This document shows, piece after piece, positions 44,753-52,479 of a DNA stretch of 64,000 nucleotides. The stretch is from Myxococcus sp. RHSTA-1-4 (lineage in GTDB: Bacteria; Myxococcota; Myxococcia; Myxococcales; Myxococcaceae), in NCBI RefSeq assembly GCF_020037125.1, contig NZ_JAIQDG010000030.1, positions 62,001 through 126,000 on the forward strand, written 5' to 3'. The translations under genes were made by a program, and so were the position numbers. The notes below the pieces were generated by a model. The model was not told the DNA's origin. It saw nothing but the letters and a program-made list of their open reading frames with translations, and made no database searches. Position 1 is the stretch's first letter; each line of letters opens with the position of its first letter.

Positions 44753-46459
44753 TCACTCCTCCGGCGGCGTGGCGACGAGCAGCCCGTAGGAGCGGTTGAA
44801 CCAGTTGGTGCCGTCCTCGTTCGTGCCCCCGGTCTTGTTCCACGAGGCCTCGAAGTCCTCCCAGGAGTAGACCTCCTCGCGGTTCTGGAAGGGGTTGTAG
44901 ACGCGCACCATCCACTCTCCGCTGGCGTCCTGCTCCACCGCGCGCACGTTCACCCAGTGCGCCACCTGCTTCGTGCTGTCGTCGAAGTCACGCAGCATGC
45001 CGTCCACGCTGCCGGACGTGTCGATGTTCACCAGCGCGACGAGCTGCTGCCCCTCGGCCAGCAGCCGCGCCATGTCCTCCGGCCGGGTCATCTGCCCCGC
45101 CGTGTACTCCGCCGTCCAGCCAGCGGCCTCGTACATCTTCTCCAGGTCCGCGTTGTTCGTCGTTCCCCGGCCCTTGAGGCGGGACTCGCTCACGTCTCCG
45201 TTGGAGTCCTTGAAGAGGGTGAGCGCCTGCTGCGGCGTCAGGCCCAGCGAGGCTCCCACCGCCAGGGGGCCGCACAGGTTGTAGTGCGTCGCGGGCCAGC
45301 CCTCGCCGAAGACCGTTTGCAGGTTGAAGTACTGCGCGGCGGCGCCCTCCTGCACCGCATACCGGCTCCACTGGCCCACCTGTCCGCGGCCCAGGTCGCT
45401 GTCCGCGCCAAGGAACGGACTCTCCGCGGCCACGCCGCCTTCGGGCACGCCGTTGAAGAGCAGGGCCGTCTGCTCGCGCACGGCGGCCTGCCACTGCTCG
45501 TGGAAGATGGCCTGCCGGTCCTCGGGAGGCAGGTGGTGCCACGTCCGCGCGTCGATGGACGGCGGCGGAGGGCCATTGGGGTCGAAGTCCGGCGGCGGCC
45601 AGGCCTCCGCCACGGCCTTCTCCCGCTCGGCCTGGATGAGCCGCTGCTGGCCCTCCGGCCCCAGAGCATTCCAGATGGGGATGTCCAGGTCGGGGGGCCG
45701 GGTGCCGTTGACCAGCCAGTCCTCGAAGCGCGGCGGCGGGGGCGGCGGCGGGGCCTCGGTGTCCGTAACCAGCTCCGCGAAGACCCAGCCCTGTGTCCCA
45801 TCCTCCAGCTCCACATTCAGCCAGGTGCCGTCCTCGTTCTGGCCAATCACCTGCATCCTGTCGCCCACATTCTGGCCGTCGATGACCCGGGTGCCCTCGG
45901 TGCCCGGGGCGTTGCGGATGTTGACGCCCTCCCTCGGGGTGACCCAGCGCGCGTCATCGTCCGCCACCTGGCGGCCCGCCACGCCGGACAGTCCCAGTTG
46001 CCGGATGAGCGCCTCCCGCTGCTCGCCCGGAGGCAGCGAGAGCACCTGCCGGACCTGGGTGGCCGGCACCGACACGGGCTGGGAGTACTGGGGGTGCAGG
46101 GCCTGCCACTGCCCCAGCGTCTCGTACCGCACCTCCGGGTGGTTGGGGTCCACCACGGAGCCGTCCGGCCTGCACACCAGCGCGTGGCCAACCCCGTCCC
46201 TCGAATCATTCATGAGGATGATGGAGTCTCCCGGCCGGGCCAGCCCCATCGCCTGCTCGAGGCAGTTGGTGCGGCCATCACCGAGCCGCTCCGTGTGCAG
46301 GTTGCTCGCGAGGGTGAGGTTCGGCTGTCCCCGCGCCTGGGACGTGGGCTCGAATTGGGAGGTGGCCGGGGACGGCGCCGCCGGCCTGGACTGGACAGGC
46401 GCGGGCGCCTGACGGGGAGGCGGAGGAGGAGGCGGCGGGGAGCGGGTGAAGCGAATCAT
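44753..46459 (-). CDS. Protein with two papain-like cysteine-protease signatures and an SH3b domain
   Basis: 568 residues. The N-terminus is MIRFTRS plus a run of eight prolines and a Pro/Ala/Ser linker. A first Cys-His-Asp/Asn arrangement is NCLEQAMGL (C66), GVGHALVCRPDGS (H92) and VVDPNHPEV (D104/N106), as in N-terminal peptidase modules of bacterial effectors. An SH3b domain lies at 172-232 (GVNIRNAPGTEGTRVI to GWVFAELV), then another Pro-rich linker. A second, C39-like set is HYNLCGPLAVGAS (C396), QVAHWVNVRAV (H501) and VYNPFQNREEVYSWEDFEAS (N522). No signal peptide. I infer an exported effector or cell-wall-linked protease. Confidence 0.65.
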   Translation of the reverse strand: MIRFTRSPPPPPPPPRQAPAPVQSRPAAPSPATSQFEPTSQARGQPNLTLASNLHTERLGDGRTNCLEQAMGLARPGDSIILMNDSRDGVGHALVCRPDGSVVDPNHPEVRYETLGQWQALHPQYSQPVSVPATQVRQVLSLPPGEQREALIRQLGLSGVAGRQVADDDARWVTPREGVNIRNAPGTEGTRVIDGQNVGDRMQVIGQNEDGTWLNVELEDGTQGWVFAELVTDTEAPPPPPPPRFEDWLVNGTRPPDLDIPIWNALGPEGQQRLIQAEREKAVAEAWPPPDFDPNGPPPPSIDARTWHHLPPEDRQAIFHEQWQAAVREQTALLFNGVPEGGVAAESPFLGADSDLGRGQVGQWSRYAVQEGAAAQYFNLQTVFGEGWPATHYNLCGPLAVGASLGLTPQQALTLFKDSNGDVSESRLKGRGTTNNADLEKMYEAAGWTAEYTAGQMTRPEDMARLLAEGQQLVALVNIDTSGSVDGMLRDFDDSTKQVAHWVNVRAVEQDASGEWMVRVYNPFQNREEVYSWEDFEASWNKTGGTNEDGTNWFNRSYGLLVATPPEE

Positions 46460-46780
46460 GGCGGGCGCCCTCGTGGATGAAACGTCTCATCCATGTGTCG
46501 GGCCGAGCCCGGTTCCGGTTGAATTAAACGGAGTTAAATCCGCCGCGCGGCGTCATCTCAGCCCTGGAAATCCCGATGCCAGGCCCCGAGGGGGGACAGC
46601 GCGCACGACCGGGTTCACTCGCTGTTTCGGCGAGCAATGTGGGTGCCGTCCTGCGTCACGTCGCCATGACAGAACCATGACAAAGACGCGGAGATCTCAT
46701 GACCACTCGGCCTCCCCTGCCTCTGTAGCGTGACGCTGGTCGTTGCCCTGCCCGGTGCGACCTCATCCTTGGAGCACGCA
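46460..46780. other. Intergenic region between divergent genes
   Basis: About 320 bp with a short AT-rich part near 46518-46540 (two TTAAA-containing stretches), a candidate promoter for the protease-like gene. A weak open frame on the minus strand near 46615-46700 has no start or family. Nothing else seen. Confidence 0.4.
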
Positions 46781-47179
46781 ATGCGTGTCATCACTGCGTC
46801 CCTGCTCGTGGCTGCTGTCACGGAACTCTCGAAGAGCTCGCCGCTGGTGCGGGACAGGGATGTGGCCGCATGGTGTGACCGGAACCTCGTGGACTACCAC
46901 GGAGACGGGCTCCACAAGCAAGGGATCTGGGATGCGGACCTCGAGGAGGCGCGCGGAGAGCAGCGCCTCCTGAAGTTCAAGAGCGGGGACAGCAAGCAGT
47001 CCCGGGTGGGCTGGGCGCTCATCGCCCGCGGGACCAAGGCACGTGAGGCCGCCGCGCGCAGGGGCTGGCACGAGATGGTCTGGAACGGAGCGCAGTGGGA
47101 CTGGCTCCGGGTGCCCACCCCGAGCGCCGCGGCCGCAATGGGCGCGGAGCCGGTGCGTGCCGAGCCGGCCTGGAGTTGA
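46781..47179 (+). CDS. Hypothetical protein (132 aa)
   Basis: The ATG at 46781 has GGAG six bases upstream. The product starts MRVITASLLVAAVTELSKSS, which is a helix and not a clean signal peptide, and continues with VRDRDVAAWCDRNLVDYHGD, then KFKSGDSKQSRVGWALIARG and GWHEMVWNGAQWDWLRV. The mix of helices and aromatic strands could be a winged-helix fold, but no DNA-binding family is certain. The phosphoesterase gene follows 44 bp later on the same strand, so the two may be co-expressed. Confidence 0.5.
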   Translation: MRVITASLLVAAVTELSKSSPLVRDRDVAAWCDRNLVDYHGDGLHKQGIWDADLEEARGEQRLLKFKSGDSKQSRVGWALIARGTKAREAAARRGWHEMVWNGAQWDWLRVPTPSAAAAMGAEPVRAEPAWS

Positions 47180-47223
47180 CTCGGCCAGGGCCGTATGCCT
47201 GGGAGGAGTGTTAGAAGCGGCTC

Positions 47224-48465
47224 ATGCCGACGTCCGTCGTCTACCCGGTCGCCTACCTCACCGACGTGGAGGGGCTCTGGCGGAAGCTGACTACCTTCTG
47301 CCAGGACAATCCGCTCGTGTCCCTGGAAGACGGGGAGCGCCTCGTGGTGTCACCGGGCGCGACCTTCGTCTTCGGGGGAGACGCCATCGACCGCGGCCCG
47401 GACGGACGGCGCGTGGTGCGCACGCTCCTGGAGGCCCGGCGGCGGCAACCCTCCCAGGTGGTGCTGCTCGCGGGCAACCGTGACATCAACAAGCTGAGGC
47501 TGGTGCGCGAGCTGCGCGGCCACCCGCTGGCGCGGACGCCTCCCGAAGTGCGCGGCGCCCCACGTCCCGTGCTGCTCCGGTGGATCTTCGAGAACACCAT
47601 GGGCGCGCGCGGCGCCTTCGAGTTCCGGAGGGCCGAGCTCGCCCGCGCCGGCGCCCCCGTGAGCGACGAGGACGTGGTGGACAGCTACCTCGAAGACCTC
47701 GGGCCCGGGGGCGCGCTGCGCGAGTACCTCTCCGTGTGCCAGCTCACCCACCGCATCGGCAACACGCTCTTCCTTCACGGGGGGCTGCACGAAGACAGCC
47801 TCGGCACGGTGCCCTCCCTCGGACGCGTGGAGGGCGTGGACGCCTGGGGCGAGGCCCTCAATCAGTGGTACCGCGAACAGCTCGAAGCCTTCGCGGAGGA
47901 GCGCTTCGACGCGGATGGCAGGCCGGCCTGGGAACCGGTCATCGCCTATCAGGCGCCCACCCCGGGCCAGCGCGTCAACACGGGCAGCGTCGTGTACGGG
48001 CGCATGGCCAACGAGCGCAACCATCCCAGCCTTCCCTCACCGCACCTCATCGAGACGCTCAAGCGAGCGGGCGTCCACCGGCTCGTGGTGGGACACACGC
48101 CCAGCGGCGACTGTCCCTCGCTGCTCCTGGACGACGCCTTCGAGCTCATCCTGGCGGACAACTCCTACGGCCGGGTGGAGGGCGCCTCGCGCGTCTTCAT
48201 CGGCGAGGGCTCGGTCCGCATGGAGGGTGAGGTGAAGCTGGACGACGGGCGGATGGAGTGGTTCCGCCATGAGCACGTGCTCGGCGACACCTCGGGCCCC
48301 TTCGGCCGGCAGTTGGTCGACACCGGGCAACTGGTGAAGGGCCCCCTCCAGAGCGGGGAGTGGCTGCTGTTCCGCGCACTGCCGGAGTTCCGCATCGAGC
48401 AGCTCGCGGTGAACCCGAGCACCCTCGAAGGACGGCCGCTGGGCCCGGCGCGAGCCCCGCCCTGA
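47224..48465 (+). CDS. Calcineurin-like metallophosphoesterase
   Basis: 413 residues. Metal-binding blocks in order: YLTDVEG (the first Asp, with VEG replacing the usual xHG), FVFGGDAIDRGPDGRR (GDxxDRG), VVLLAGNRDINKLR (GNRD), TLFLHGGLHEDS (HGG) and LVVGHTPSGDCP (GHTP). This is a full serine/threonine phosphatase-type set, although the first His is missing, which could alter metal affinity. The C-terminal 120 residues form an extra domain. It is cytosolic. The substrate, protein or nucleotide phosphate, cannot be read. Confidence 0.82.
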   Translation: MPTSVVYPVAYLTDVEGLWRKLTTFCQDNPLVSLEDGERLVVSPGATFVFGGDAIDRGPDGRRVVRTLLEARRRQPSQVVLLAGNRDINKLRLVRELRGHPLARTPPEVRGAPRPVLLRWIFENTMGARGAFEFRRAELARAGAPVSDEDVVDSYLEDLGPGGALREYLSVCQLTHRIGNTLFLHGGLHEDSLGTVPSLGRVEGVDAWGEALNQWYREQLEAFAEERFDADGRPAWEPVIAYQAPTPGQRVNTGSVVYGRMANERNHPSLPSPHLIETLKRAGVHRLVVGHTPSGDCPSLLLDDAFELILADNSYGRVEGASRVFIGEGSVRMEGEVKLDDGRMEWFRHEHVLGDTSGPFGRQLVDTGQLVKGPLQSGEWLLFRALPEFRIEQLAVNPSTLEGRPLGPARAPP

Positions 48466-48532
48466 GCGGGCCGCCTCCCGCCTGCTCGGCCTCCACGCCG
48501 TGGCGCTGGCCACAGCCCCGGGGACCTGGACA

Positions 48533-48579
48533 GGGACGGCGCTCCGCTGATGCCTTGGCGTTCAGCAGAAGTCCGTCCC
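48533..48579. terminator. Imperfect hairpin between convergent genes
   Basis: GGGACGG (48533-48539) pairs with CCGTCCC (48573-48579) and GCTGA (48546-48550) pairs with TCAGC (48562-48566), with 6-nt bulges on both sides. It lies between the phosphoesterase stop and the opposing FHA gene stop. Confidence 0.45.
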
Positions 48580-48602
48580 CGCCCCCATCGGGGAGTCCTG
48601 CG

Positions 48603-49883
48603 TCAGCTCAGGGTGAAGGTCACCCGGATGCCGCCGAGCAGGTACTCGTCGCCGTCCGACACGTGACGGCGGGTGATGCGCGCTTCCTGGAACCATGTGC
48701 CGTTCGAGGACTTGAGATCCTCGATGAAGTACTCCGCGCCTTCCCGCACCACCGCCACGTGCTCGCGTGAGACTCGCGCCGATCTCACCACCAGGTCGCA
48801 GTTCGGACCACGACCGATGATGAAGCGCTCGCGCGAGACCAGCACCGGCTCCCGCTCGTCGAGCTTGACCCGGAGCGACAGGCCCGGCTTGGCCGGGACG
48901 ATGATGGTGTTCTCCGCGCGAGCGCCCGACCTCGGCGCACGAGGCTGCTCCCCGCCGCTCCTGGCTGGCGCGGCATCCCCGCGGTGCCCTGCACGTGCGG
49001 ACAAAGCCTCACCGTCGTCGTGGGCCGCGCGGTCCCCCGCTTCGTCCGAGTCCTCGCCTCCCGGCTCCTCCTCGGACTCGTTCTCCGAGTCATCCTCGTC
49101 GTCGTCCGCGCCCTCTTCGGCCGCGGCCCTGGCGCCGTCTTCGTCCTCCGCGGAGTCGACGTCCTCCTCGTCCTCGTCGCCCCCCTCCTCCGCGGAGTCG
49201 GCGTCCTCCTCGTCCTCAGACTCGGCCTCGTCCTCCTCCTCATCCGCGGAGTCGGCGTCCTCCTCGTCTTCGGATTCGTCCTCGTCGCCCTCCTCATCCT
49301 CCGAGGAGTCGGCGTCCTCCTCGTCTTCAGACTCGTCCTCGTCCTCCTCGGAGTCCTCCTCACCGTCGAGGGGGCGATCCTCTACCGGCAAGACCAGGCG
49401 ATCGACGTCCTCGACGATGTCCCGGATACGAGCCGCCACGGCCAGGCGCAGGGCCTCCGTATCCGGCGCGGCTTCCTGAGCGAGCGCCTCGGGCTGCACG
49501 GGGGCCGGTGCGCTCTCGGAGGCAGCGGACTCCGCCCCCTCCCGTGCCGCGTCCTCCGCGGTCTCCGGCCTCGCTTCCACGGCCGCCGCCGCACGGTCGA
49601 GGTCGCGCCCCTGCTCCGCCATCTCGAGGCGCGGGCTCGCCTTCCCGCCGCCCTCCTCCCGAGAGGCCTGGGAATCCACGAGCGGTACGGGAGCCGTCGC
49701 TCGCGCCGGCGCCGCGTCCAGCAGGCTGACCTGCGTGGGAGTGATGAAGCCGAACTGCCGCGCGAGCGAGAAGATGGCCTGGTTGAGCAGGACGTCGCGG
49801 TCCACGCCCATCTCCCGGCTCATCGTCTCCAGCGCGGTCCAGAGCGGGTCCGAAATGCTGACTGTCCGAGGAGTACGGTTCAT
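48603..49883 (-). CDS. FHA-domain protein with RHH-like N-terminus and long acidic linker
   Basis: 426 residues in three parts. Residues 1-48 (RTVSISDPLWTALETMSREM, then LLNQAIFSLARQFGF) look like a ribbon-helix-helix or CopG-type dimerisation unit. Residues about 170-290 are an acidic low-complexity region of EDEEDADS-like repeats. Residues about 320-426 are an FHA domain with the phospho-threonine-binding set FIIGRGPNCDLVV, ARVSREHVAVV and LKSSNGTWFQ. FHA domains bind Thr-phosphorylated partners, and this region encodes a Ser/Thr kinase at 58.5 kb. It starts three bases after the thioredoxin-MORN gene ends, so the two form an operon. Confidence 0.8.
   Translation of the reverse strand: MNRTPRTVSISDPLWTALETMSREMGVDRDVLLNQAIFSLARQFGFITPTQVSLLDAAPARATAPVPLVDSQASREEGGGKASPRLEMAEQGRDLDRAAAAVEARPETAEDAAREGAESAASESAPAPVQPEALAQEAAPDTEALRLAVAARIRDIVEDVDRLVLPVEDRPLDGEEDSEEDEDESEDEEDADSSEDEEGDEDESEDEEDADSADEEEDEAESEDEEDADSAEEGGDEDEEDVDSAEDEDGARAAAEEGADDDEDDSENESEEEPGGEDSDEAGDRAAHDDGEALSARAGHRGDAAPARSGGEQPRAPRSGARAENTIIVPAKPGLSLRVKLDEREPVLVSRERFIIGRGPNCDLVVRSARVSREHVAVVREGAEYFIEDLKSSNGTWFQEARITRRHVSDGDEYLLGGIRVTFTLS
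49195..49380 (-). repeat. Degenerate tandem repeats encoding the acidic linker
   Basis: Repeated units of about 27-48 bp, rich in TCCTCCTCGTC on the plus strand and separated by GCGGAGTCGGC-like spacers, encode the EDEEDADS-type tract on the minus strand. The units differ by point changes, so the array is older than the one at 5101-5190. Confidence 0.7.
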
Positions 49884-49886
49884 GGC

Positions 49887-52193
49887 TCAGCTCCCCCTCA
49901 GGTTGTCCTGCCAGGGAGACACGTTGGAGGCATCAATCAACCAGAGGAACATCGCCTGCATCTCGGCGTACTGCAGCTCGGCGATTCCCACCAGGTTCGA
50001 GTGGAGCTCATCGATCTCCACGCCCTCGAACTGGAAGCCCGGTGAATTCGACATCCGCGCCCCCCGACCGCCCGTCACGCGACGATCCCTGCAGCGCCAG
50101 AGCCGCTGGCTGGCCATGCCCGCGGCATGGCCGAAGTTCTCGGGAGGAGACACCTTCCCGGGCATGGCCAGGCGGCTCTCCCCACAGGCCCACAGCAGCC
50201 AGGTGAGCGCGTTCCAGTCGGCGCGGGCCGCGCGCGCGAGGTCCGGCAGTCCCATCTTCCCGATGGGGAACTCCTCGTCGATGGAGACCGTCTCGTCCTC
50301 CCCTTCGAGCTCCTCCACGGCCAGGTCGACGGGGCCGGAGGGAATCAGGGCGGACACGTCCGGCGGCATCCAGGGCGGGGACGCCCCGGGCTTGAAGCGC
50401 TTCAGCAGCGCCGTGCGCAGCATCTGCAACCGCGTGGCGTACTTCTGGATGATGCGCTGGATGGCCGCCAGGTCCTGGGCGGGCGCCTTGGGAAGGTCGT
50501 TGTAGGTGGAGTGAGGCGTCTGCTTCGCCGGCCAGAAATCGAACCGGGGGAAGAGGCTCCGCGCGTACGTGCGGAGGAACCCGGCGGTATCGGGCTCCAC
50601 CGTGGCCAGCGCCTCGGCGTCCGCCAGGGCGTGCTCGTCCATCCCGAGGTTCAGCAGGATGAGGCCGCGGGTGAACAGGTAGGCCGTGCGCTCCGGCGCG
50701 AGCAGCAGCGCGGCGTTGATGAAGTCGAGCGCCGCCCGGGGGCGGTCGGACTGGTCGAGCAGCACCGCGTACCCGCGAAGGAGCATGGCCGCGTCACCCC
50801 CACGCAGGATGACATCCGCCATGGGCGCCCAGCTCTGCCCCGCTCCCTCCAGGACCTCCCCCGCGACGCCCCGCGCGCTCTCCGGCGCCCTCGGGAGCGT
50901 CACCCGGGCCAGCAATTCCACCAGCGGCTCCACCCGCTGCTCACTCGCCGCCGCGCGCGCCATGGCCAGGATGGCTTCACGGTGCCGCTTCGCGGCGACA
51001 CACGCGTCGGCATGCTCGCGCCACGCGAGCGCCGGCCTGGGCGCGTTCGAGAAGACGGGCGAGCGCATCATCTCGGCTTCACCCTGCGCGACGCCCAGGT
51101 CTCGCGTCAGCACCACCTTGCCGTCCCGGTCGAGCAGCGACCAGACGCCACAGACCAGGTCCTCCTCGCACCGGCCCTCGTCGAACACGACGCGAGGGTC
51201 CGTGTACTCGTCCTCCGCGCGCGAGTGATAGCGGCCGGAGCGCGAGCCATGGACGTACTCGGCCTCCCAGATGAGCTCGCCCTCCGGTGTCCAGAAGCGG
51301 CACAGCCCGTGCCGCTCCCTCTCCGCATCCAGGCCAACGAGGGCCCACTGGCTCAGGTCCTCGCGGAACTCGGCCTCCAGCGGAACACCCTGGGGGCGAT
51401 CCGGGTACGGCTCGCCAGTGCTCGGCACCACGCGGCGGTCCTGGCCGTCGAAGTGCTGTATCCCCGTCACCCGTCCGTGGTCATAGACCATGACCGTCTT
51501 GCGAACCCGGTCCGAGATGCCGTTCTCGTGCATCCGCTCGGTCGTGAAGCCGTCGGTGGCGTACCAGGTCCGAGGGCCGTGCAGCTCGCCCTCCACGAAC
51601 TGGCCGTCCTGGGACACCGCGCCGCCCTCGTGGAATCGCCTGAAGGGGCCGTGCGGCTTGCCATGCCGGAAGATGCACTCGTTGCAGAGGGTGCCGTCGG
51701 CGCGCCAGTACTTCCACGGGCCGTGCTTCTCTCCGTCCTCGTCCAGGCCGCCGTGGCCCCACTCCCGGTCGCCCTCGTCCCACTCGGCCTCGGGGTGCAC
51801 GCCCGGCGGGCGGATGCCCTGCTCCGTCAGCTTCTTGTTCTCCTCGGCCCGGCTCACCGCGGCGGTGTCGAGCGTCTTCAGTGAGTGGACCAGCGCCTCG
51901 AGCCGCCCGCGTGGCAGCGCGCCACTCGAGCGGTGCACGACGATGCCGTCCTTGAAGGCAATGAGGGTGGGAATCGACTGGATGTCGAACCGGCCCGCGA
52001 CGTCCTGCTCCGCCTCGGTATCCAGCTTGCCGAAGACGACGTCCGGGTTCGCGGCCGCGACAGCGTCGTAGACGGGGGCGAAGGCGCGGCAGGGGCCGCA
52101 CCACGCTGCCCAGAAATCCACCAGGACCACACCGGGCTTTCCGGTCGCCTGTTCGAAGGTCTCCGCCGTCAGCTCGACGGTGTGCTCGCTCAA
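49887..52193 (-). CDS. Thioredoxin - MORN-like repeat - TPR fusion protein
   Basis: 768 residues. A complete thioredoxin domain occupies about 1-108 with WCGPC at 31-35 and the cis-Pro loop in IQSIPTLIAF. Residues 140-380 hold MORN-variant (YwqK-like) repeats such as GEKHGPWKYWRADGT, GKPHGPFRRFHEGG, GELHGPRTWYATDG and RERHGLCRFWTPEG. Residues 400-560 are TPR-like helices (AILAMARAAASEQ, RAALDFINAALLLAPERTAY). The last 200 are unrecognised. No signal peptide, so it is cytosolic. ATG 52193 begins the thioredoxin fold. The FHA gene follows directly. The combination suggests a redox-controlled scaffold; the role is unknown. Confidence 0.82.
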   Translation of the reverse strand: MSEHTVELTAETFEQATGKPGVVLVDFWAAWCGPCRAFAPVYDAVAAANPDVVFGKLDTEAEQDVAGRFDIQSIPTLIAFKDGIVVHRSSGALPRGRLEALVHSLKTLDTAAVSRAEENKKLTEQGIRPPGVHPEAEWDEGDREWGHGGLDEDGEKHGPWKYWRADGTLCNECIFRHGKPHGPFRRFHEGGAVSQDGQFVEGELHGPRTWYATDGFTTERMHENGISDRVRKTVMVYDHGRVTGIQHFDGQDRRVVPSTGEPYPDRPQGVPLEAEFREDLSQWALVGLDAERERHGLCRFWTPEGELIWEAEYVHGSRSGRYHSRAEDEYTDPRVVFDEGRCEEDLVCGVWSLLDRDGKVVLTRDLGVAQGEAEMMRSPVFSNAPRPALAWREHADACVAAKRHREAILAMARAAASEQRVEPLVELLARVTLPRAPESARGVAGEVLEGAGQSWAPMADVILRGGDAAMLLRGYAVLLDQSDRPRAALDFINAALLLAPERTAYLFTRGLILLNLGMDEHALADAEALATVEPDTAGFLRTYARSLFPRFDFWPAKQTPHSTYNDLPKAPAQDLAAIQRIIQKYATRLQMLRTALLKRFKPGASPPWMPPDVSALIPSGPVDLAVEELEGEDETVSIDEEFPIGKMGLPDLARAARADWNALTWLLWACGESRLAMPGKVSPPENFGHAAGMASQRLWRCRDRRVTGGRGARMSNSPGFQFEGVEIDELHSNLVGIAELQYAEMQAMFLWLIDASNVSPWQDNLRGS

Positions 52194-52282
52194 GATGGCT
52201 CCTCTGACGATGTCGCGGTCGCTTCTAGCGAAAGCGCATTCCGCAGGCCACAGTTACAACGTTCCGTGGGCCGCCCCTCGCA

Positions 52283-52299
52283 CTCTCGAAGTTCGAGAG
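52283..52299. promoter_or_regulatory. Perfect 17-bp palindrome in a divergent promoter region
   Basis: CTCTCGAA and TTCGAGAG flank a single G, giving a perfect palindrome 90 bp upstream of the thioredoxin-MORN start and 181 bp before SelO. The 286-bp gap has no gene. This is a candidate repressor site. Confidence 0.5.
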
Positions 52300-52479
52300 C
52301 CGGGACTCCGGCGCCGAGCCGCCGCTACGAGAAAACCGAGGGGGCCTGTCGCAGCCCTGACGGGCGAAAAAGGTGGCGGGCGGCCGATGGCCAGCCTTAC
52401 GTACGTGCGGGCCCTGGTTGCGAGGCGGACTGAGCCGCTTCGTCATGCACCGCCGTGGCCGTCCGCGCATCCCTCCCCC

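Noticed and set aside
44291-46480. Plus-strand open frame of over 700 codons opposite the SH3b/cysteine-protease-like gene
   Set aside because: Composition is that of a shadow frame (His/Arg/Gly/Leu repeats); the minus-strand protein has clear motifs.
49070-49380. TCCTCCTCG-rich stretch as a non-coding microsatellite
   Set aside because: It is in frame within the FHA gene and encodes an acidic linker between two recognisable domains.
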